Positions 9,131-18,235 are shown, numbered from the stretch's first letter. The stretch: 64,000 bases of DNA from a bacterium (GCA_024742285.1 JANSYR010000014.1:1-64000); one strand, 5' to 3'. Notes: generated from the sequence alone by a model not told the origin. Translations and numbers: made by a program.

Positions 9131-10659
9131 GCGATTCGCCCTCGCCCTCGCCCTCGCGTACGGCGACGTCGAAGCAGCTGCGCGGCTCGAGCCTCCTGCT
9201 CGTCGGAAGGCTGCTCTCGAAGCTCGTGAACTTCGGCGTCCAGGTCGCGATCGTGCGGCTCCTCAGCAAGGACGATTTCGGGGTCTTCGCCTATGGCCTG
9301 GCCCTCGTGCTCGCGGGTGAGCTGATCGTGAAGGCGGGCCTCGGTCGCGGGGCGAATCGTTTCGTGCCCTACCACGCCGAGCGGGGCGATCGCGAAGAGG
9401 TCATGGGGATCCTCGCGCTCGTGACGAGCGTGATCGTCGGACTCGGCCTCGCCGGCTTTGCCGTCCTGTGGTCGGTGGCGGACCTCGGCCTCGCGGGCAT
9501 GCCGACCGGCGAGCAGATCGGGGTCGTGCTGGTGCTCGCCTGGCTCGCGCCGGTGGGCGCCCTCGACACGATCGGGATCCAGACCCTGGCCTGCTTCGCG
9601 CGGCCCCGGGAGATCCTCGTCCGCAAGCACGTCCTCGGTCCTGCGCTGCGTGCGGCCGCCGTTCTCTTCGTCTTCGTCACGGGTGGGAACGTCGTCGATC
9701 TCGCGGTCGCCTATCTCGCGGGCGGCGTGATCGGTCTCGGCCTGTGTCTGCACCTGGCACTCCGACAGCTGGCCGCCCACGGCTTCCTCGCCGTCTCCCC
9801 GCGCGCGTGGCGCGTGCCGTGGCAGCCGCTGCTGCGCTTCTCGCTCCCCTTGATCTCCCAGGACGCCGTCTTCATCGTCCTCACCTTCGTGACGACGTCC
9901 CTGCTGATGGCGAGCGCCGGCGCCGAGGGCGTCGCGACCCTGCGCGCGGTCGTTCCGGCGGCGGCGCTGATCGGCCTGGTCGTGCAGAGCTTCGGCATGC
10001 TCTACATGCCGACCGCCATGCGGCTGCACGCCCAGGACGAGCGGGCGGGACTCCTCGAACACCACTGGCGCTCGGCGGCCTGGGTCACGGTCCTCTCGTT
10101 TCCGCTCTTCGGCCTGACCTTCGCCGTCGCGCCAGCGCTCGTGCCCGTCCTGCTCGGAGACGCGTACGCCGAGTCCGCGCGGATCCTCGCCGTGCTGGCG
10201 GTCGGTCACTACGTTTCGGTGTGCATGGCGTTCAACTCCGATGCGCTCCAGGTCTTCGCGCGGATCCGCGGTCTCGTCGCCGTCGACGTTGCGATGATGA
10301 TCCTCGGGGCGAGTCTGGCCTTCCTCCTGTGCCCGGAATACGGTGCCCTCGGCGCGGCGATTGCGATGAGCGTGTCCCGGGTGGTCGGTGCCTTCGCGCG
10401 GCACTTCCTGCTCTCGCGGACGCCCGGGATGGAGCGCATTCCGTCGGGTCAGCGCGTGGTCTGGGCCAAGGTGGCCCTCGCGACGGCGGCGGCGGTGGCG
10501 ATCGGCTGGCTCTGGCAGCCGCCCTTCGTCGTGCAGGTCGCGGCGCTCGCGATCCTCGGCCTCGCGCTGCTCCGTTCGACGGCGCCGACGCTCGACCTGA
10601 CCGGGTCCTTCCCCGAGCTGAACCGTCTTCCCTTCTTCGCGCGCCTGGTGGGCGTGTGA
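9127..10659 (+). CDS. Polysaccharide flippase (Wzx/MATE-like)
   Basis: A 510-residue protein with about 12-14 membrane segments. It starts with a family-typical amphipathic stretch (KQLRGSSLLLVGRLLSKLVNFG) leading to AIVRLLSKDDFGVFAYG. It should move lipid-linked repeat units across the inner membrane. The ATG overlaps the polymerase stop. The last 24 bases, including the TGA stop, form the first part of a 42-bp tandem repeat that extends into the next intergenic stretch. Confidence 0.9.
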   Translation: MSDSPSPSPSRTATSKQLRGSSLLLVGRLLSKLVNFGVQVAIVRLLSKDDFGVFAYGLALVLAGELIVKAGLGRGANRFVPYHAERGDREEVMGILALVTSVIVGLGLAGFAVLWSVADLGLAGMPTGEQIGVVLVLAWLAPVGALDTIGIQTLACFARPREILVRKHVLGPALRAAAVLFVFVTGGNVVDLAVAYLAGGVIGLGLCLHLALRQLAAHGFLAVSPRAWRVPWQPLLRFSLPLISQDAVFIVLTFVTTSLLMASAGAEGVATLRAVVPAAALIGLVVQSFGMLYMPTAMRLHAQDERAGLLEHHWRSAAWVTVLSFPLFGLTFAVAPALVPVLLGDAYAESARILAVLAVGHYVSVCMAFNSDALQVFARIRGLVAVDVAMMILGASLAFLLCPEYGALGAAIAMSVSRVVGAFARHFLLSRTPGMERIPSGQRVVWAKVALATAAAVAIGWLWQPPFVVQVAALAILGLALLRSTAPTLDLTGSFPELNRLPFFARLVGV

Positions 10660-10761
10660 TTCGGGCACTGCACGCGCTTCGCGCGCCTGGTGGGCGTGTG
10701 GTTCGGGCACTGCACGCGCTTCGCGCGCCTGGTGGGCGTGTGGTTCGGGCACTGCACGCGC
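10636..10761 (+). repeat. Three tandem 42-bp repeats over the 3' end of the flippase gene
   Basis: Copies lie at 10636-10677, 10678-10719 and 10720-10761. Copies 2 and 3 are identical. Copy 1 differs at one base only: position 10659 is A, giving the flippase stop TGA, whereas the matching base at 10701 and 10743 is G, giving TGG. The array therefore begins inside the gene and ends just before the next gene. The unit is a multiple of three, and each copy carries a GTG that could serve as a start codon. Confidence 0.97.
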
Positions 10762-10778
10762 GATGGATGGGCGCGTGA
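10656..10778 (+). CDS. Possible repeat-encoded 40-residue mini-ORF between flippase and lyase genes
   Basis: A short frame made almost entirely of the 42-bp repeat, encoding the unit VVRALHALRAPGGR in tandem and ending RWMGA. Its GTG start overlaps the flippase stop as GTGA, and its own TGA overlaps a GTG at 10775 that is in frame with the downstream lyase-like gene. It thus chains the two genes with the same coupling used throughout the operon. It may be a translated basic peptide, a device to carry ribosomes across the repeats, or chance. No family is recognisable. Confidence 0.35.
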   Translation: MIRALHALRAPGGRVVRALHALRAPGGRVVRALHARWMGA

Positions 10779-11896
10779 TCCGCGCCGCCCTTGCGCGGGC
10801 CCTCGGGGTGGCGATCCTCGTCGCTTGCCTGATGGTCGGCGTGGCGACTGCGTTCGGTAGCGCGCAGCCCACGCGCGAGGCGAAGTCCGGCGTCTGGCTC
10901 TCCGCCGAGGAGCTCGCGGCGCTGCCGACCTCGGGCCCGGCCTGGGAAGCGCTTCGGCGCGCGGCGCAGTCGCCCACGAACCGCCCCGACCTGTCGGACC
11001 AGGACGATGCGACGAACGTGCGGGTGCTCGCCAAGGCGCTCGTGGCGGCGCGGACCGGCGACGAGGACCTGCGCCGCGAGGTCGTGCGCGCGCTCGAGCG
11101 CGCACGGGGGACCGAGCGGGGAGCGAGTGTCCTCGCCGTGGCCCGCGAGCTGATCGCCTACGTGGTCGCCGCGGATCTGATCGGCCTCGACGGCCCGGAC
11201 CGGGCCGCGTTCGTCGCCTGGCTCGAAGACGTCCGCGATCGCGAGTTCCATCACCGGACGTTGCGCAGCACCCACGAGGATCGACCGAACAACTGGGGCA
11301 CCCACGCCGGGGCCTCGCGGCTCGCGGTCGCGATCTACCTCGGGGACCAGGACGAGATCGCCCGGGCGGCCTGGGTCTTCCGGGGCTGGGTCGGCGAGAC
11401 CCGCGGCTGGCACGGCTTCGAGTTCGGTCGCCTCTGGTGGCAGTCGAGCTATCTCTGGCGCTACGGCATCAACCCCGCCGGCGCAACGTATCGCGGACAC
11501 TCGATCGACGGCGTCCTTCCGGACGACCAGCGGCGTGGCGGCCCCTTCACCTGGCCGCCCCCGAAAGAGAACTACGTCTACGAGGCGCTCCAGGGGGCGG
11601 TCGTTCAGGCGGCGCTGCTCTCGCGCGCCGGCTACGACGCCTGGGAGTGGGGCGATCGCGCGATCCTGCGCGCCTTCCGCTGGCTCCACGACGAGGCGTC
11701 CTTCCCTGCGGTGGGCGACGACACCTGGCTCCCGCACATCGTGAACCGCATCTACGGCACGTCCTTCCCGGCCCCCTCGCCGTCGCGGCCCGGGAAGGGG
11801 ATCGGGTTCAGCGACTGGACTCACGCGAACCCCGTCGAGCCGCCCGTTGCGGCGCCGGTCGCGGCGAAGGAATCGCTCAGCCCTTCAGGTGACTGA
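10775..11896 (+). CDS. Secreted alginate-lyase-like protein
   Basis: A 373-residue protein from the GTG at 10775, or 377 from an in-frame ATG at 10763. It has a signal peptide (IRAALARALGVAILVACLMVGVATAF) and an all-alpha catalytic region like the alginate lyase superfamily, including the diagnostic RPNNWGTHAG segment with an Asn/His pair and a later GWHGFEFGRLWWQ. Lyases or hydrolases of this kind commonly sit at the end of exopolysaccharide operons and trim the polymer in the periplasm. The substrate need not be alginate. Its stop overlaps the convergent membrane protein gene by about 20 bases. Confidence 0.8.
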   Translation: MIRAALARALGVAILVACLMVGVATAFGSAQPTREAKSGVWLSAEELAALPTSGPAWEALRRAAQSPTNRPDLSDQDDATNVRVLAKALVAARTGDEDLRREVVRALERARGTERGASVLAVARELIAYVVAADLIGLDGPDRAAFVAWLEDVRDREFHHRTLRSTHEDRPNNWGTHAGASRLAVAIYLGDQDEIARAAWVFRGWVGETRGWHGFEFGRLWWQSSYLWRYGINPAGATYRGHSIDGVLPDDQRRGGPFTWPPPKENYVYEALQGAVVQAALLSRAGYDAWEWGDRAILRAFRWLHDEASFPAVGDDTWLPHIVNRIYGTSFPAPSPSRPGKGIGFSDWTHANPVEPPVAAPVAAKESLSPSGD

Positions 11897-12932
11897 GCAG
11901 CTCGCCGCGGACCTTCGGGTTCGAGAGCTTCCAGACGGCGCCGTCCACGAAGTAGTGGTGGATGGCGACGCACGAGATGAAGCCCTGGAAGAGCTGCTGC
12001 ATCGCCGGCGTCGAGTACCACCCGTGGCCGAACGCGTGCGCCGCGATCGGCGGACCGTGGAGGAAGAACGCGCCGGCGGCGGCGAGCGCCAGATAGACGA
12101 GGCCGATGTGGATCTTCATCCGTTTCGGCGTCGGCGAGGTCTTCGCTTCGTAGCGATTGGCTTCGACGCGGAGCGGGAAGGCCAGGTACTGGAGGGCGTG
12201 GGACATCTGCACCCAGGCGAAGCCTCCGGGCACGAAGTACCAGAACGGATACCAGACGTAGAGCGCGAGCCAGGGAAAGACGACGCGGAGGGGCAGTTGG
12301 CCGGCGCGTCGCCGTGCGGACCAGAAGGCCCAGCCGCCGGCGAGGAGGCTCGCGGCGGCGAGCGCGACGATCGTCTCGAAGACGGCGCCGTAGATCGCGA
12401 CGTAGCGCGCGGGCTCGATCCAGTCCGCCGGCGGGAGCCGGCCGGAGAGCGCATAGAGCACGTGGAGGGCCAGCAGGACGCGCATTCCGCCGCGGATGCA
12501 GTGACGCTCGAACGGGGTGAAGTCGAGGCCGAGGACGCGCGAGAACGCGGAGACCATCCCCCAGGCCTGGCCCGTGTAGTGCCAGGCCAGATAGACCGAG
12601 CTCGCGAAGACGAGGTTCCCGACGATCCAGGCGCGCTCGACGTCGGCGGCGGCGAGGGCCAGGACGCAGAGGAGCGCGGCGGGGACGTAGATCGCCGACC
12701 AGCGATTGCCGAGGATCTCCTCCTTCGACACGTAGAGCAGCCGGTACGACGCGGTGAAGTGCGTCGCGTTCACCAGGATCATGGGGACGAGCCAGTCGCC
12801 CTGGACGAAGCCGGCTTCCTGTCCGGTTGCGAAGGACCACGCGAGGATCGCGACCATCGCGACGAACGAAAGGCCGCCGGTCATGATGACGTCGAGGGTG
12901 GGCGTGGTGATCGAGGGCGCGCGCGCGGTCAT
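11877..12932 (-). CDS. Multi-pass membrane protein with conserved histidine motifs, function unknown
   Basis: About 351 residues with eight or so hydrophobic segments. Histidines sit at or near membrane boundaries: NATHFTASYRLLY, AWHYTGQAWGM, MSHALQYLAFPLRVE and a C-terminal IHHYFVDGAVWK. Such spacing suggests a metal-dependent membrane oxidase, desaturase or hydroxylase, or a heme-binding protein, but I cannot assign a family. A longer version starting at 12977 adds 15 residues without hydrophobic character and is less likely. It faces an alpha/beta hydrolase gene across a short promoter region. Confidence 0.75.
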   Translation of the reverse strand: MTARAPSITTPTLDVIMTGGLSFVAMVAILAWSFATGQEAGFVQGDWLVPMILVNATHFTASYRLLYVSKEEILGNRWSAIYVPAALLCVLALAAADVERAWIVGNLVFASSVYLAWHYTGQAWGMVSAFSRVLGLDFTPFERHCIRGGMRVLLALHVLYALSGRLPPADWIEPARYVAIYGAVFETIVALAAASLLAGGWAFWSARRRAGQLPLRVVFPWLALYVWYPFWYFVPGGFAWVQMSHALQYLAFPLRVEANRYEAKTSPTPKRMKIHIGLVYLALAAAGAFFLHGPPIAAHAFGHGWYSTPAMQQLFQGFISCVAIHHYFVDGAVWKLSNPKVRGELLSHLKG

Positions 12933-13065
12933 CGCAACTTCGGAAGGTAGCGGATCACCGCGTCCCTCCGTTCGCATCTTCCACGCAAGTGTCGCGCCGT
13001 TGTGTCATCGTGTCGCGAGCGCAACGAGACGCTGCACCGCGCTTCGCGTCGCCGAGGAGTCCCCG

Positions 13066-13977
13066 ATGTCCGAGACCGTTACGTCCCGTCCCGCCCCCAT
13101 CAAGATCCGTCTCATGCGTCCGGCCATCCGCGCCTTTGGCGCGGTGTCACGGATGCGCAGGCAACTGGTCCCGCCGCCGCAGGAGCCCGTCGAGCACGCC
13201 TACGGCGACGACCCGAAAGAGAAGCTCGTCCATCTCGCGCCGAAGCCCGGCGTGACCCCGCGCGGTGCCGTCCTCTACTTCCACGGCGGCGGCTGGATCA
13301 TCGGCGCGAAGGAGACCTACACGCCTTTCCTCGGCTTCCTCGCGGAGGCGGGCTACCCGGTCTTCAACATCGGCTACCCGCTCGCCCCCGAGAACCCGCA
13401 TCCGGGCATTCTCCGCTCGCTCTTCCGCGCCCTCGACTGGATCGCGGAGCACCATCCCGAGGTGACCGGCTACCACACGATGGGCGACTCGGCGGGGGGG
13501 AACCTCTGCGCGATGCTCGGGCTGCTCGCGCGCGACCCGAAGCGCGTCGCGGAGATCGATCCTGCGCGGACCGACGGGCTTCCGCTCACCTGCCACAGCA
13601 TCGTGTCGATCTACGGGGTCCTCGACCGCCTGAGCTGGATCGAGGACGGCTTCCCGGGCGCGGACATGATGCTCGAGTCCTATGCGGGGCCGGCGGCCTT
13701 CGAGCCCGAGGTCGATCCGGAGCTGGCGATCACGCCGATGGACCTCGACTGCGCATCGGCCCCGCCGACTCTGCTGACCGTCGGCACCGAGGATCCGCTG
13801 CTCCGATCGTCGCGGCTGATGGCGGAACGCCTGGGCGCGGGCGCCGGCAAGGTCCTGCTGCGCGAGTACCCCGGCGAGCCCCACGGCTTCTTCAACTTCG
13901 GGACGTCGGACGCCGCCGCTCAGATGAACGCGGACATCCTCGACTTTCTGGCGTCGGAGGACCCGGCGAGCGCCTGA
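13066..13977 (+). CDS. Alpha/beta hydrolase, hormone-sensitive-lipase type
   Basis: A 303-residue esterase-type protein. The oxyanion-hole motif HGGGW follows strand VLYF near residue 73, the nucleophile elbow is GDSAGG, the acid is in GTEDPLL and the catalytic histidine is in EPHGFF. It has no signal peptide. The ATG has GAGGAG seven bases upstream. It is a single-gene unit facing the histidine-rich membrane protein gene. Substrates are probably small carboxyl esters or lactones. Confidence 0.92.
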   Translation: MSETVTSRPAPIKIRLMRPAIRAFGAVSRMRRQLVPPPQEPVEHAYGDDPKEKLVHLAPKPGVTPRGAVLYFHGGGWIIGAKETYTPFLGFLAEAGYPVFNIGYPLAPENPHPGILRSLFRALDWIAEHHPEVTGYHTMGDSAGGNLCAMLGLLARDPKRVAEIDPARTDGLPLTCHSIVSIYGVLDRLSWIEDGFPGADMMLESYAGPAAFEPEVDPELAITPMDLDCASAPPTLLTVGTEDPLLRSSRLMAERLGAGAGKVLLREYPGEPHGFFNFGTSDAAAQMNADILDFLASEDPASA

Positions 13978-13989
13978 GGCGGACGCCTC
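13976..13989. terminator. Compact hairpin between convergent genes
   Basis: GAGGC-GGAC-GCCTC forms a perfect 5-bp stem with a 4-base loop. It begins within the hydrolase stop codon and ends two bases before the stop of the convergent fusion gene, so it could act in both directions. There is no long T-tract. Confidence 0.4.
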
Positions 13990-13990
13990 T

Positions 13991-16900
13991 TCACTCGAGA
14001 GGCAGGAGCTTCACGTTCCGGAACCAGACGGGATCGCCGTGGTCCTGGAGCGCGATGTGTCCGCGCAAGGCTTCGCCGAAGCCTTCGGTGCCGTCGAACT
14101 TGCTGGCGGCGAGGGCGGCGTCCCATTCCGGGCTGCCGCGGAGGAGGTCCGCGAGCAGGACGTCGTTCAGCCAGTGACGGACCCGGTCTCCCTCGACGCG
14201 GATTCGCGCCGTGTTCCATTCGCCCACGGGCCGCGCGGCGTTCCGGGCGAGGGACTGGAGGTCGTAGAGGTCCCCGGCGCGGTGACGTTCGATCTCGCCG
14301 TCCATGTGGCCCGCGTCGTCGAGGACCTGCATCTCGAGGGCGAGGTCCCAGGAGAGCGTCGTCGACTCGTCGGGCACGAGGTAGAAGATCCCGCTGTTGC
14401 CGCCCTCGCTGATCCGCCAGTCGATCCGGAGCTCGAAGTCGCCGAAGCGCTCGACCGTCATCAGATCGACCGCACCCCGGGTGAACGGATTCAGGTGGTT
14501 CCAGAGCAGTCCGGCGAACGAGACGTCGCGGGTGAAGTGGAGGGCGCCGTCGTCGATCTCCCAGTGTTCGATCCTGTCGTCGTCGGCACCGTAGATCTTC
14601 CAGCCGGCGAAGCTCTCGCCGTCGAAGAGAAGACGCCAGCCGGCGTCGCGCTCCGCTTCCGAGAGCGCGTTCGTGGGCGCTTCCGCGACCGGCGGGCGGG
14701 CGTCCTCCGCCGGCTCGCTCGGGGGCGCCTCCTCGGCGGGCGCGTCGGCCGGGACTTCGGCCTGCGACGCGGGGGCGTCTCGTTCCGAGGGGGCCGCGAC
14801 GGGCAGCGCGTTGAGCGTGTACCACGCCTCGTCGACCCAGAGCGGGTCGCCCTGCTCGGATCGCAGCGCCGGCGGAAGACGGAGGTAGACCACGCGGCCC
14901 GCTTCGAGCTCGGGGAGCACGAGGTGGAGGCGTCTCCGGTCCGGCGAGACCGTGACGCGGGAGATCGTCAGCGCGCGGAGGTCGTATTTCGGGCCGCCGT
15001 AGATCTCGGCGGGGACGTAGAACCAGTCGCGCGCGACGAAGTCTTCCGGCGCGGGCCGCGCGTCCTCCGCGAGCGGCCGGGTCAGCTGGATCTCGAAGCC
15101 GTCGGGACGGACGGAGACGGAGGCCGGCTCGAAAGCGATCTCGTCGGTGAAGCGGACGACTTCGAGGCCGAACCAGGGCTTCCCGTATTCGCCCCAGTTG
15201 CCGAGGCTGCCGATCTGTCCGGCGACGAAGCCGCCGCCCGGTGCAGCGACCAGCCGGTTGACGGGCGCCTCGAACCCACCGGAGAAGTGGAAGGCCGCGC
15301 CCTGGAGCGTTCCGTCGACCTCTTCGAGGAAGCCGCGCTTGAGACCGCCGTTGTAGATGTCGCCGAAGAGAACCTGTCCCGCGTAGGGACCCTCTTCGAG
15401 GAAAAGGGGCTGGGTCGGGGAGTTGCCGACCTCGTTCTGGGGAAGCCAGAGGGCGGGCGCCGCGACGGAGTCCGGGGGGGTCGTGTCCATCGGGGCGCGC
15501 CAGCCGTAGCGTGCTCCGCGCTCGACCCGGATCAGCTTGCTCGAGGGGATCCAGTCGCCCTGGTTGTCGGTCACGAAGAGCTCGCCGGCGGGGGAGAGGG
15601 CGAGGCCGTTCGGTGTCCGGAATCCGCTGGCGATGCGTTCGACACGGCCGGTCGCGACGTCGGCGCGGATCACGTGACCCCGGTCGGCGGTCTGCTTGCG
15701 ACAGCTCTTGCCGCCGTTCAGGACGCACACGGCGAGGCCCGCGTAGAGCGCATCGTCCTTGGCGACGAGACCGAAGCCGAATTCGTGGAAGTTCGAAGTG
15801 ACCGCCCAGTCGGAGGCGATCGTGCGGTACTCGTCGGTCCAGCCGTCGCCGTCCGCGTCGACGAGCTGCGTGATCTCCTGCTTCTGCATCACGTAGAGGG
15901 CGTCGCCCGAGACGGCGAGGCCGAGCGGTTCGTGCAGGCCCTCGGCGATCCGCTCGACGCGGACGCTCTCGCGCGGTCCGTCCCAGTCGTCGACGGCGAA
16001 GACCGCGCCGTCGGGATCCCAGGTCGAGACGGCGAGCCGCCCGTCGGGCAGCCAGGCGAGGCCGCCCACCTTGGGCGTGAAGTCGCCGCCGTGGATCGGC
16101 GTCGTCGCGAGGCTCGGGTGGAGTGTCTCCGGTGCCGGCTGCGTCTCGGATTGGAAGGTCCAGGTCGCTTCGGCGCCGCGGGTGTCGACGACGACGGCGG
16201 GCGGCTCCGAGGGCTGCGTATCGAGGATGATCTCGGCGAGGCGGGCGGCTTCCGCGACGGGGATGTGAGGGTGGGGCGTCATCATGGCGTCGCCCCATTC
16301 GCCGCTCCCGCCCTCGCGGATCCGGCGTACGAGCTGCTCGACGGTCACGCTTCGGTTCGCCCCGGCGTGTCGCAACGCGATCTCGCTCCAGGCGGGCCCG
16401 ACGACGCGCTCCCGTTCGTTGTGGCAGGTGTGGCAGTCGTGGCGGGCGAAGGGGTCGTCGCTCGCCTCGGGTGCTGCGGCGATCTCGAGCGGGCCGGTCG
16501 GGGTCGCGTAGCGATGGACCAGGCGTGCGCGTCGCGTGTCCTTCGGGAAGACGAGGCGGCCGTCCTGAGGGTCGACGCCCTGGAAGACTTCGAGGCCGGC
16601 TGCCTCGTCGATCGCGAACGCGACCGGCGGGCCCGGCGAGAGGACGAAGCGGCGCTCGATTCCGGCGGCCGGATCGACCGCGAAGCCCTCGATCTCCGGT
16701 CGCTCGACGAGCGTCCGGGTGCGTTCCCGCGCCGTGGGGTCGCGCAGGTCGTAGCGGAGCCAGAGCGCGCCGGTCCCGGGATCGAAGCCGTGGCCGCGCC
16801 AACGAACGTCGGCGACCTGCCACCCCGTCGGTGTCTCGATCGACCATGCGGGGGTCGCGGGCGGCTGCCAGTAGGCGTCGCCGCGGCTCGTCGGCTCCCG

Positions 16901-17290
16901 GCCGTGGGCGTTGTCGTAGACGGGGCCGGTGTAGTCGACGTCGCCGCGCCAGAAGAGGTGGGGCGCCGCCGTCTCCGCGCTCCAGGCCGCGCGGACGTCT
17001 TCGGTGAACGCAGCGGTCAGGATCCGCGGTCGACCGTCGAGGGCGCTGCGGCGGACCCAGGGCGAGTCGCCGCGGCCCGGGTAGGGGCGGCGTCCGTACT
17101 TCGCGCGGTCGACCGGTTCGCGTGGGGCGACCATGTGGCGGAGCGCCTGTCCGAACTCGGCGGGGGAGAGCTGCTCGATCTGGGCCCGGAAGTCCGGCGG
17201 CTGGTTCACGAGCCAGAGTCGGAAACCGGCCCAGAGGAGGAGAGGGAGCGCGACGAGGAGTGCTACGCCGACGAGGAGGAACCGCTTCAC
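13991..17290 (-). CDS. Periplasmic cytochrome c / sugar-dehydrogenase-like propeller / DUF1080 fusion
   Basis: A 1099-residue protein starting at GTG with an N-terminal membrane anchor (residues 3-29). A domain of about 240 residues precedes a heme c site CHTCH near residue 286, with likely distal Met/His ligands in DAMMTPHPH. A beta-propeller like PQQ-dependent sugar or sorbosone dehydrogenases follows (about 385-700: GGLAWLPDGRLAVSTWD, FRTPNGLALSPAGELFVTDNQGDWIP). After a proline/alanine/glutamate-rich linker (about 840-880), a DUF1080/3-keto-disaccharide hydrolase domain begins at GWRLLFDGESFAGW. It is the last gene of an operon with the TauD and amidohydrolase genes. Carbohydrate oxidation coupled to electron transfer is inferred. 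Confidence 0.85.
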   Translation of the reverse strand: MKRFLLVGVALLVALPLLLWAGFRLWLVNQPPDFRAQIEQLSPAEFGQALRHMVAPREPVDRAKYGRRPYPGRGDSPWVRRSALDGRPRILTAAFTEDVRAAWSAETAAPHLFWRGDVDYTGPVYDNAHGREPTSRGDAYWQPPATPAWSIETPTGWQVADVRWRGHGFDPGTGALWLRYDLRDPTARERTRTLVERPEIEGFAVDPAAGIERRFVLSPGPPVAFAIDEAAGLEVFQGVDPQDGRLVFPKDTRRARLVHRYATPTGPLEIAAAPEASDDPFARHDCHTCHNERERVVGPAWSEIALRHAGANRSVTVEQLVRRIREGGSGEWGDAMMTPHPHIPVAEAARLAEIILDTQPSEPPAVVVDTRGAEATWTFQSETQPAPETLHPSLATTPIHGGDFTPKVGGLAWLPDGRLAVSTWDPDGAVFAVDDWDGPRESVRVERIAEGLHEPLGLAVSGDALYVMQKQEITQLVDADGDGWTDEYRTIASDWAVTSNFHEFGFGLVAKDDALYAGLAVCVLNGGKSCRKQTADRGHVIRADVATGRVERIASGFRTPNGLALSPAGELFVTDNQGDWIPSSKLIRVERGARYGWRAPMDTTPPDSVAAPALWLPQNEVGNSPTQPLFLEEGPYAGQVLFGDIYNGGLKRGFLEEVDGTLQGAAFHFSGGFEAPVNRLVAAPGGGFVAGQIGSLGNWGEYGKPWFGLEVVRFTDEIAFEPASVSVRPDGFEIQLTRPLAEDARPAPEDFVARDWFYVPAEIYGGPKYDLRALTISRVTVSPDRRRLHLVLPELEAGRVVYLRLPPALRSEQGDPLWVDEAWYTLNALPVAAPSERDAPASQAEVPADAPAEEAPPSEPAEDARPPVAEAPTNALSEAERDAGWRLLFDGESFAGWKIYGADDDRIEHWEIDDGALHFTRDVSFAGLLWNHLNPFTRGAVDLMTVERFGDFELRIDWRISEGGNSGIFYLVPDESTTLSWDLALEMQVLDDAGHMDGEIERHRAGDLYDLQSLARNAARPVGEWNTARIRVEGDRVRHWLNDVLLADLLRGSPEWDAALAASKFDGTEGFGEALRGHIALQDHGDPVWFRNVKLLPLE

Positions 17291-17311
17291 GCCATGCTTC
17301 TCGGGATGGGA

Positions 17312-18226
17312 TCAAGCGGCTTCGCCGGCCCGGACGTAGCCGGGGTCGGGCTCGCGCTGCGGGTCGAAGAAGGGCACTTCGCCGTCGACGGTGCAGCGTC
17401 GGATCACGCGGCGCCGAGGGTAGTGGTCCGAGACGCCCCGATGGAGCGTCGTGCGCTCGTCCCAGATCGCGAGCTCCCCCGGCGACCACTTCCAGCGGAC
17501 GTGGAAGCGGGGCTGGTCGACGTGGGCATCGAGGAAGTCGAGGATCGCGTCGCTCTCGTCCGAGGGAAGCCCCACGATGTTGTGCATGACGCCGCGATCG
17601 GTCATGAAGAGGCTCCGCTTGCCGGTCTCCGGATGGGTCCGGACGAGCGGGTGTTGGAGCGCCGGATAGGCGGCCTTGATCTTGTCGGCGAGCTCCGGGA
17701 TCCCCGACTTACGCGCCGCGATCTCGACGAACTCCTCGTGACACGAGTGGACGCACTCGAGTCCATCGAGGAGCTTCTGCATCGCGGGAGACAGGGCCTC
17801 GTAGGCCTGCGTCGTCGAGGCCCACATCGTGTCGCCTCCCCAATCCGGCACCTCGAGCGCCGTCAGGAAGGCGACCACGGGCGGGCGCTCGAGCCAGGTC
17901 ACGTCGGTGTGCCACATGTCGACGCCCGGCGGATTCTCCGCGTCGTCCACGATCACCTGATGGCCGGGCTCGTCCGCGCCGAAGAGCTTCTCGATCGGAT
18001 AGAGCGAAGGTTCCCCGAACCGCCGGGCGAGGGCGAGCTGCTGGTCCCCGTCCAGGAACTGGTTCTGGAAGAACAGGACCTCGTTGGCGGCGAGCGCATG
18101 GCGCAGCGCATCGAAGTCCTCGTCCGAGAGCGGCTCCTTGAGGTCGATCCCGTCGACGATCGCGCCGAGGGCACCGGCGCGCGTCAGCTCGAAGCGCGTC
18201 AGCTCGGAAGGGAGGGACGTCGGCAT
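17312..18226 (-). CDS. TauD/TfdA-family Fe(II)/2-oxoglutarate dioxygenase
   Basis: A 304-residue non-heme iron oxygenase. The facial triad is visible: WHTDVTW near residue 106 supplies His and Asp, and TTLHRG supplies the distal His. RRRVIRRCTV near the C-terminus holds the arginine expected to bind 2-oxoglutarate. AAGG ATG spacing supports the start. It sits 9 bases after the amidohydrolase and 21 bases before the cytochrome fusion, so the three are probably cotranscribed. The family hydroxylates taurine, alkyl sulfates, phenoxy acids and others; the substrate here is unknown. Confidence 0.93.
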   Translation of the reverse strand: MPTSLPSELTRFELTRAGALGAIVDGIDLKEPLSDEDFDALRHALAANEVLFFQNQFLDGDQQLALARRFGEPSLYPIEKLFGADEPGHQVIVDDAENPPGVDMWHTDVTWLERPPVVAFLTALEVPDWGGDTMWASTTQAYEALSPAMQKLLDGLECVHSCHEEFVEIAARKSGIPELADKIKAAYPALQHPLVRTHPETGKRSLFMTDRGVMHNIVGLPSDESDAILDFLDAHVDQPRFHVRWKWSPGELAIWDERTTLHRGVSDHYPRRRVIRRCTVDGEVPFFDPQREPDPGYVRAGEAA

Positions 18227-18235
18227 GATCGCTCC

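Noticed and set aside
12929-12960. Nine-codon leader frame (GTG to TGA) overlapping the ATG of the His-rich membrane protein
   Set aside because: It is very short with no sequence character. The overlap is likely to arise by chance in this genome.
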